Below, piece by piece: positions 6,410 through 10,168 of a DNA stretch of 10,168 bases (its first letter is position 1; the number at the start of each line of letters is the position of its first letter). Location of the stretch: assembly GCA_049644325.1 (NCBI GenBank), contig JBARRR010000125.1, positions 1 to 10,168 of the forward strand. The letters are read 5' to 3'. Under the pieces are notes generated by a model. It made no database searches. It was not told where the DNA came from and saw nothing but the letters and a program-made list of their open reading frames with translations. The position numbers were made by a program, and so were the translations under genes. This DNA is from DASZHA01 sp049644325. GTDB lineage: Bacteria > Chloroflexota > Dormibacteria > DASZGP01.

Positions 6410-6963
6410 TCGAGGCCGGTGACCTGCGCCCGGGTTCCATCTTCGAGCGCGACGGGCAGCTCATCGTGTGCGTTACGCAATCGCACATGAAGATGGGCCG
6501 GGGCACGGCGCAGGTGAGGGCCAAACTGCGCAACCTGATCACCGGCGCGATCACCGATGAGACCTTCAGGCCCGAGCAGCGCTTTCCCCGGGTTCGAATT
6601 GACAAGAACCAGATGCAGTACCTCTACGGCGACGGCGACCAGCACCATTTCATGGACACCGCGACCTACGACCAGGTGGCGATGGGCAAGGAACAGCTTG
6701 GCGACGCCCTGAGCTACCTCAAGGAGGGATCGGAGATCCAGGTGCTCAGCTACGAGGGAAAGCCGATCGGCGTCGAGCTGCCGACCTCGGTGGACCTCGA
6801 GGTCGTGGAGACAGATCCGGGCTTCAAGGGTGACACCGCCACGGGTGGCTCGAAGCCCGCCAAGGTGGAGACGGGAATCACAGTACAGGTGCCGCTCTTC
6901 GTCAACCAGGGCGATAGGATCAAGGTTGATACCCGCAGCGGCGAATACATGGAGAGAGCCTGA
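6406..6963 (+). CDS. efp: Translation elongation factor P
   Basis: EF-P binds between the P and E sites of stalled ribosomes and promotes peptide-bond formation at polyproline stretches. The 185 residues have the three beta-barrel domains: KOW-like N-domain (1-62), central OB domain (about 68-125) and C-terminal OB domain (about 130-185), ending in GITVQVPLFVNQGDRIKVDTRSGEY (157-181, shown by its key G-x-x-V-x-V-P-x-F and D-T-R-x-G-E-Y elements). The loop that reaches the peptidyl-transferase centre reads KMGRGTA (29-35), so the tip residue is Arg32. Many bacteria have Lys there (PGKG). Arg32 is the position rhamnosylated by EarP in Pseudomonas, but no modification enzyme gene is in the window. 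It overlaps aroQ by 4 bases and lies one base before the Asp23 gene. Confidence 0.97.
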   Translation: MIEAGDLRPGSIFERDGQLIVCVTQSHMKMGRGTAQVRAKLRNLITGAITDETFRPEQRFPRVRIDKNQMQYLYGDGDQHHFMDTATYDQVAMGKEQLGDALSYLKEGSEIQVLSYEGKPIGVELPTSVDLEVVETDPGFKGDTATGGSKPAKVETGITVQVPLFVNQGDRIKVDTRSGEYMERA

Positions 6964-6964
6964 G

Positions 6965-7333
6965 ATGACCGAGACGCTTCCACAGCAGACCCAGGGACGA
7001 GTCAAGGTCGCCAACGAGGTGATCGCCCAGATCGCGGCCATGACGGCCCTGCAGGTCCCCGGCGTCGCCGGGGTGGCCGATCGGACCAACCAGATCACGC
7101 GCGTGATCCGGCGCGGCGGCATCCACAAGGGCGTACGCGTGGAGATCGCCGACGAAGACACCCTCCGGCTCCAGGTGTTCCTGGTCGCCGACAGCGGCAA
7201 GAACCTCCCCGACCTCGCCACCCGGGTGCAGCAGGACGTGGTCGCGGCGGTTGACCGGATGCTGGGTCTCCGTACCAGCTCGGTCGACGTGTATTTTGCC
7301 GACGTCCGCTTCAGCGAACCCCCGGCTGGATAA
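6965..7333 (+). CDS. Asp23/Gls24 family protein (YqhY/YloU-like)
   Basis: This 122-residue soluble protein belongs to the Asp23/Gls24 (DUF322) family. It shows GRVKVANEVIAQIAA near 11-25, VPGVAGVAD (31-39), RRGGIHKGVRVEI (49-61), a strand region LRLQVFLVAD (68-76), VQQDVVAAVDRMLG (88-101) and SVDVYFADVRF (106-116). Family members are small alpha/beta proteins often linked to envelope stress; B. subtilis YqhY, encoded next to nusB, is connected to acetyl-CoA carboxylase activity. That position is kept here (directly before nusB), but accB and accC are missing. A good ribosome site, GGAGAG (6951-6956), stands 8 bases before the ATG. The family call is firm; the role in this organism is unknown. 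Confidence 0.88.
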   Translation: MTETLPQQTQGRVKVANEVIAQIAAMTALQVPGVAGVADRTNQITRVIRRGGIHKGVRVEIADEDTLRLQVFLVADSGKNLPDLATRVQQDVVAAVDRMLGLRTSSVDVYFADVRFSEPPAG

Positions 7334-7346
7334 CGCGATCCCAGCG

Positions 7347-7775
7347 GTGGGCAAGCGTCACCTGGCTCGAGAGGTGGCAATGCAGGTGATGTTCGAGCTC
7401 GAGCACCACGACGCCGACCCCGAGGCGGCGCTGGTCTACCACCTCGGGGAGATCGAGCTGACGCCGGCCCAGGCCGGGTTCGCCCGCCGCTTGATCCAGG
7501 GAACCATCGACCACCGCGAGGTCATCGACCGCGAGATCTCGGAGGCGTCGACCCATTGGCGGCTGGACCAGATGGCGGGGGTGGAGCGGTCGGTGCTGCG
7601 GCTGGCCACCTATGAGCTGCTCTTCAGCCCGGACGTGCCGCCCAAGGCGGCCATCAACGAGTCGATCGAGCTGGCCAAGACCTTCGGTGGCGACGAGTCG
7701 GGTCGTTTCGTCAACGGCGTGCTGGGCCGGATCATGGCCACGCAGAGCGACGCCGCCGCGGGGGAGGGGGCCTGA
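7347..7775 (+). CDS. nusB: Transcription antitermination factor NusB
   Basis: NusB pairs with NusE (S10) on boxA RNA to protect rRNA transcripts from premature termination. The GTG start gives 142 residues, normal length. The helical family signatures are present: KRHLAREVAMQVMFELE (3-19), WRLDQMAGVERSVLRLATYELL (71-92, key residues W71, R72, L73, R81, R85, E90) and PPKAAINESIELAKTF (98-113) with GGDESGRFVNGVLGRI (114-129). GTG at 7347 is chosen because the R-x-x-A-R-E helix must be included and the frame further upstream lies inside the Asp23 gene. I see no ribosome site in the 13 bases before it, so translation may depend on re-initiation. The stop overlaps the xseA ATG by one base. Confidence 0.95.
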   Translation: MGKRHLAREVAMQVMFELEHHDADPEAALVYHLGEIELTPAQAGFARRLIQGTIDHREVIDREISEASTHWRLDQMAGVERSVLRLATYELLFSPDVPPKAAINESIELAKTFGGDESGRFVNGVLGRIMATQSDAAAGEGA

Positions 7776-9034
7776 TGCAGGTGCTCAAGGTCGGCGACCT
7801 GGCCGAGTACATCGAGGAGGTCTTCAGCCAGGAGCAGGGGCTGCAGGACGTCTGGGTCGAGGGCGAGGTGGCTTCCTCCACCGTCTCGGTCCAGGGTCAC
7901 TGCTACCTCACGCTCAAGGACGAACGGGCCAGCATCCGGGGTGTGCTCTTCCGCCTGTCCTACGCCGGGATCGGGTTCCAGATTCAGCCGGGGATGATGC
8001 TGCTGGCCCACGGGCGCGTCAACTTCTACCGCGACCGGGGCGAGACCCAGCTGCTGCTCGACACCGCCCAGCCGTCGGGGGTGGGCGGCCTCTACCTGGC
8101 CTTTGAGCAGCTCAAGAACCGGCTCGAGGCCGAGGGCCTCTTCGACCCTCGTCAGAAGCGCCGGCCGCCGGCCTTCCCGCGCAAGGTTGCGATCGTGACC
8201 TCGGAGTCGGGGGCGGCGCTGCGCGACGTGCTCAAGGTGCTGCGCCGCCGCTGCCCGGCGGTGCCGGCCCTGGTGGTGCATGCCCTGGTGCAGGGCGACG
8301 TGGCGGCGGCCTCCGTGGTGCGGGCCCTGAAACGGGCGGCGCAGCGGCCCGGGGTGGAGGTGATCTTGCTGGTGCGTGGTGGCGGCGCCATCGAGGACCT
8401 GGCCTCGTTCAATGACGAGAGCCTGGCGCGTGCGATCCGCGCCTGCCCGGTGCCTGTGATCGTTGGCGTGGGCCACGAGACCGATTTCACCATCGCCGAC
8501 TTCGCCGCCGACGTCCGCGCCGCCACTCCGTCGCAGGCCGCCGAGATGGCGGTCCCCGACCAGGCCCAGCTCCGTCGCGATGTCCTGGCTCAGCGGGAGC
8601 GCCTCAATGGCGCCATCGCCCGCGAGGCCGCCACCAAGGCCGAGGCGCTCAGGGTGCTTGGCGAGCGGCTTGACCGGCAGAGCCCGGAGCGGCTGGTGCC
8701 GCTGATGCGCCAGCGCCTCGATGACCGGGCGCAGCGGCTCGAGGCGGCCCTGCGCGTCGGCCTCGAGCGCGCGGCCCAGCGGCTCCAGGGGCAGAGCGAC
8801 CGGCTGGAGGCGCTGAGCCCGATCGCCATCCTGGGCCGCGGCTACAGCCTGGCCCGCGACGAACAGGGCGCCCTGGTGACCTCAGTGGCGGGGCTGCGGC
8901 CCGGCCGCCGTCTTACGACCGTCTTCGCTGACGGCTCGGCGGAGGCCGAGATCACCGCGGTGACCCCCAACGCCGAGTCCGATGCGCCGGTACCGGCGCT
9001 GGAGCCGGGTCGCCCAGGTGGTGCAGATGGCTGA
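7775..9034 (+). CDS. xseA: Exodeoxyribonuclease VII large subunit
   Basis: This is the catalytic subunit of exonuclease VII, which degrades single-stranded DNA from both ends to oligonucleotides. It has 419 residues. The N-terminal OB domain covers about 1-105 (VWVEGEVASS at 26-35, GHCYLTLKD at 41-49, GRVNFYRDRGETQL at 80-93). The catalytic domain shows KVAIVTSESGAALRDVL (137-153), VQGDVAAASV (172-181), LVRGGGAIEDLASFNDE (199-215) and VGVGHETDFTIADFAADVRAATPS (230-253, given by its G-H-E-T-D and D-x-x-A-D elements). A long Ala/Arg/Leu/Gln-rich helical part (about 265-350) is the expected coiled coil that binds XseB. LGRGYSLARD and an OB-like tail close the domain. RGGGA replaces the more common RGGGS. 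The ATG overlaps the nusB stop and follows GGGGAGGGGG (7761-7770). It overlaps xseB by 8 bases. Confidence 0.97.
   Translation: MQVLKVGDLAEYIEEVFSQEQGLQDVWVEGEVASSTVSVQGHCYLTLKDERASIRGVLFRLSYAGIGFQIQPGMMLLAHGRVNFYRDRGETQLLLDTAQPSGVGGLYLAFEQLKNRLEAEGLFDPRQKRRPPAFPRKVAIVTSESGAALRDVLKVLRRRCPAVPALVVHALVQGDVAAASVVRALKRAAQRPGVEVILLVRGGGAIEDLASFNDESLARAIRACPVPVIVGVGHETDFTIADFAADVRAATPSQAAEMAVPDQAQLRRDVLAQRERLNGAIAREAATKAEALRVLGERLDRQSPERLVPLMRQRLDDRAQRLEAALRVGLERAAQRLQGQSDRLEALSPIAILGRGYSLARDEQGALVTSVAGLRPGRRLTTVFADGSAEAEITAVTPNAESDAPVPALEPGRPGGADG
9016..9021 (+). promoter_or_regulatory. Ribosome binding site that fixes the xseB start
   Basis: AGGTGG lies 5 bases before the ATG at 9027, within the end of xseA. 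In-frame GTG codons at 9018 and 9021 fall inside this site and are less likely starts; the open frame reaching back to 8982 would add residues that do not resemble XseB. Confidence 0.55.
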
Positions 9035-9296
9035 GGCTGCCCGCGACATCGAAGTCCTGACCTATGAGCAGGCCTTGGCCGAGCTGGAGGGGCTGATCCG
9101 CAAGCTGGAGACCGGGTCCGTCGACCTGGCCGATTCCATCGCCAGTTACGAGCGCGGCGTGGCGCTGGCCAACCATTGCTCCAAGCTCCTGGAGCAGACC
9201 GAGGCCAAGGTCCAGCGGCTGGTGCTGGGGCCCAAGGGCCAGCCGTCGGAGCAGCCCTTCGAGCTGACCGCTGACGATGACGGCGATGAACAGTAG
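9027..9296 (+). CDS. xseB: Exodeoxyribonuclease VII small subunit
   Basis: XseB is the small helical subunit of exonuclease VII; several copies coat the XseA coiled coil. The 89 residues carry the family pattern: LTYEQALAELEGLIRKLETG (11-30), VDLADSIASYERGVALANHCSKLL (32-55, key elements L-A-D-S-I, Y-E-R-G and C51) and EQTEAKVQRL (56-65). After residue 68 comes an acidic, low-complexity tail (E-L-T-A-D-D-D-G-D-E-Q), somewhat longer than in short relatives. It follows xseA with an 8-base overlap, as expected for a pair made in fixed ratio. Its 3' end overlaps the next gene by up to 20 bases. Confidence 0.94.
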   Translation: MAEAARDIEVLTYEQALAELEGLIRKLETGSVDLADSIASYERGVALANHCSKLLEQTEAKVQRLVLGPKGQPSEQPFELTADDDGDEQ

Positions 9297-9717
9297 CGCC
9301 TACCTGCTCATCCCGGCGATCTCGTGGGCGATGGCCCAGCTGATCAAGATCGTGGTCGATTCGGTCCAGAATCGCCGGCTCGACATCCGCCGTTTCGCCT
9401 CCGCCGGCGGGATGCCCTCGAGCCACACCGCGCTGGTGCTGTCGCTGACCACGGTGATCGGCTCCCGGCGGGGCATCGACAGCCCGGAGTTCGCCATCTG
9501 CGCCGTGTTCAGCTCGGTGGTGATGTACGACGCCACCGGGGTCCGCCGCGCCGCCGGGCGCCAGGCACGGGTCATCAACCGCATCATCGACGACCTCTTC
9601 CACCAGGAGGGGATCAAGGAGGAGCGGCTGCGCGAGCTGATCGGGCACACGCCGATCGAGGTCATCGCCGGCGGCCTCCTCGGCATCCTCGTCGCCCTGG
9701 TCCTGCTGGGCCGCTGA
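9277..9717 (+). CDS. Divergent PAP2 family membrane protein (DUF212, YuiD-like)
   Basis: The protein has 146 residues from the ATG at 9277, or 143 from the ATG at 9286; neither has a clear ribosome site and both overlap xseB, so the start is undecided. It matches the DUF212/YuiD family, distantly related to PAP2 phosphatases: GGMPSSHTA (44-52), a second helix region, VMYDATGVRRAAGRQARV (82-99) and IGHTPIEVIAGGLLGI (122-137). Hydrophobic helices lie about 9-27, 50-62, 72-84 and 127-143. The PSSH and GHTPIEV elements correspond to parts of the PAP2 active site, but the first K-x6-R-P motif is not seen. No enzyme activity is securely known for this family. It lies between xseB and tlyA, where ispA and dxs often occur in other genomes, so an isoprenyl-phosphate substrate is a reasonable guess. 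Confidence 0.9.
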   Translation: MTAMNSSAYLLIPAISWAMAQLIKIVVDSVQNRRLDIRRFASAGGMPSSHTALVLSLTTVIGSRRGIDSPEFAICAVFSSVVMYDATGVRRAAGRQARVINRIIDDLFHQEGIKEERLRELIGHTPIEVIAGGLLGILVALVLLGR

Positions 9718-9722
9718 CAACG

Positions 9723-10168
9723 ATGCCGCCAACTCGTGGAGCGCGAACCAGGTTGGACCAGGCGCTGGTCGACCGCGGCCTGGTGGAGTCGCGGCAGAAG
9801 GCGCAGGCCCTGGTCCGCGCGGGGGCGGTCAAGGTCGGTGGCCAGCCGGCCGACCGCACCGACGCCCGTGTCGCTGCCGACGCCGCCCTGGAGGTGGCGC
9901 AGCGCCCGCGATATGTCGGCCGGGGCGGCGACAAGCTGGCGGGCGCCCTCGAGGACCTCGGCCTCGGCGTTACGGGTCGCGTCGGACTGGACGCGGGCGC
10001 CTCTACCGGTGGCTTTACCGACGCCCTGCTGCAGGCCGGCGCGGCGCGCGTCTACGCGGTCGACGTGGGCTACGGCCAGCTGGCCTGGGAGCTGCGCCAG
10101 GACGAGCGCGTGGTGGTGATGGAACGCACCAACATCCGTACGCTGGAGGCCCTGCCGGAACCGGCGCC
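9723..10168 (+). CDS. tlyA: TlyA family rRNA 2'-O-methyltransferase (partial, runs off the window)
   Basis: The first 148 residues are present. An S4 RNA-binding domain spans about 9-65: RLDQALVDRGLVESRQKAQALV (10-31, key residues R10, L11, D12, S23, R24, A27) and AGAVKVGGQ (33-41). The FtsJ/RrmJ-type methyltransferase domain begins with YVGRGGDKL (64-72), whose Lys71 probably corresponds to the first catalytic Lys, followed by the SAM-binding LDAGASTGGFTDALL (89-103), VDVGYGQLAWELR (113-125) and MERTNIR (133-139). TlyA methylates C1409 of 16S and C1920 of 23S rRNA in mycobacteria, where its loss gives capreomycin resistance; type I enzymes act only on 23S. The distinguishing C-terminus is outside the window, so the type is open. 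The ATG at 9723 is 5 bases after the previous stop, with no clear ribosome site. Confidence 0.94.
   Translation, partial: MPPTRGARTRLDQALVDRGLVESRQKAQALVRAGAVKVGGQPADRTDARVAADAALEVAQRPRYVGRGGDKLAGALEDLGLGVTGRVGLDAGASTGGFTDALLQAGAARVYAVDVGYGQLAWELRQDERVVVMERTNIRTLEALPEPA

Noticed and set aside
6304..7380. Minus-strand open frame of 358 codons across efp and the Asp23 gene
   Set aside because: Shadow of the sense genes: no motif, no ribosome site, and complete antisense overlap with two conserved genes.
8842..9732. Minus-strand open frame of 296 codons over xseA end, xseB and the DUF212 gene
   Set aside because: Low-complexity, Arg/Ala/Pro-rich translation opposite three well-supported genes; same GC-bias artefact. 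The 288-codon frame at 7610-8476 is rejected for the same reason.
1..10168. Search for CRISPR repeats, IS ends, tRNA genes, att sites, defence or biosynthetic modules
   Set aside because: No repeated spacer pattern, transposase, tRNA-like stretch or direct repeats were seen, and the compact chain of conserved genes leaves no room for them.

Overview
The window is 10.2 kb of GC-rich bacterial DNA with a strong G/C preference at third codon positions. It carries 15 genes, all on the + strand. They are packed almost without gaps: I count about 76 non-coding bases between genes, and many neighbours overlap by 1-20 bases (ATGA, GTGA and TGATG junctions). It looks like core chromosome, a long housekeeping operon or super-operon. 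I see no mobile element, CRISPR array, RNA gene, phage gene or toxin-antitoxin pair, and no gap over 300 bases.

Layout. (1) Bases 2-40 are the last codons of a probable ruvX. (2) 40-1056 is mltG, a membrane murein transglycosylase. (3) 1069-1893 is aroE. (4) 1890-2573 is a short A24 prepilin-peptidase-like membrane protease. (5) 2608-3144 is a two-helix membrane protein with a bacterial PH domain. (6) 3141-6409 is a shikimate block, aroC-aroK-aroB-aroQ. (7) 6406-7775 is efp, an Asp23/YqhY-type gene and nusB. (8) 7775-9296 is xseA-xseB, both subunits of exonuclease VII. (9) 9277-9717 is a DUF212 (YuiD-like, 'divergent PAP2') membrane protein. (10) From 9723 to the window end is the first part of tlyA, an rRNA 2'-O-methyltransferase.

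How the genes work together. AroB, AroQ, AroE, AroK and AroC catalyse five of the seven shikimate-pathway steps, from DAHP cyclisation to chorismate. DAHP synthase and EPSP synthase (AroA) are not in the window. The other genes serve cell-envelope synthesis (MltG, possibly the DUF212 protein), translation (EF-P, TlyA), transcription antitermination (NusB) and DNA processing (exonuclease VII, RuvX).

Organism. From memory, the order ruvX-mltG-aroE-A24 peptidase-aroC-aroK-aroB-aroQ-efp-nusB matches Actinobacteria such as Mycobacterium tuberculosis. The order efp-yqhY-nusB-xseA-xseB-tlyA matches Firmicutes such as Bacillus subtilis. A genome that joins both, has high GC and possibly uses leaderless promoters (TANNNT 6 nt before the ATG at two genes) suggests a GC-rich Terrabacteria lineage: Actinomycetota, Chloroflexota or a relative such as Dormibacterota. 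I cannot place it more finely from sequence reading alone.

I do not see an undescribed multi-gene system here. The points most worth a second look are small: two leaderless-type promoters, a basic C-terminal tail on AroQ that covers the efp promoter, Arg at the tip of the EF-P loop, the reduced A24 peptidase with no pilins nearby, and a DUF212 gene where ispA/dxs often sit.
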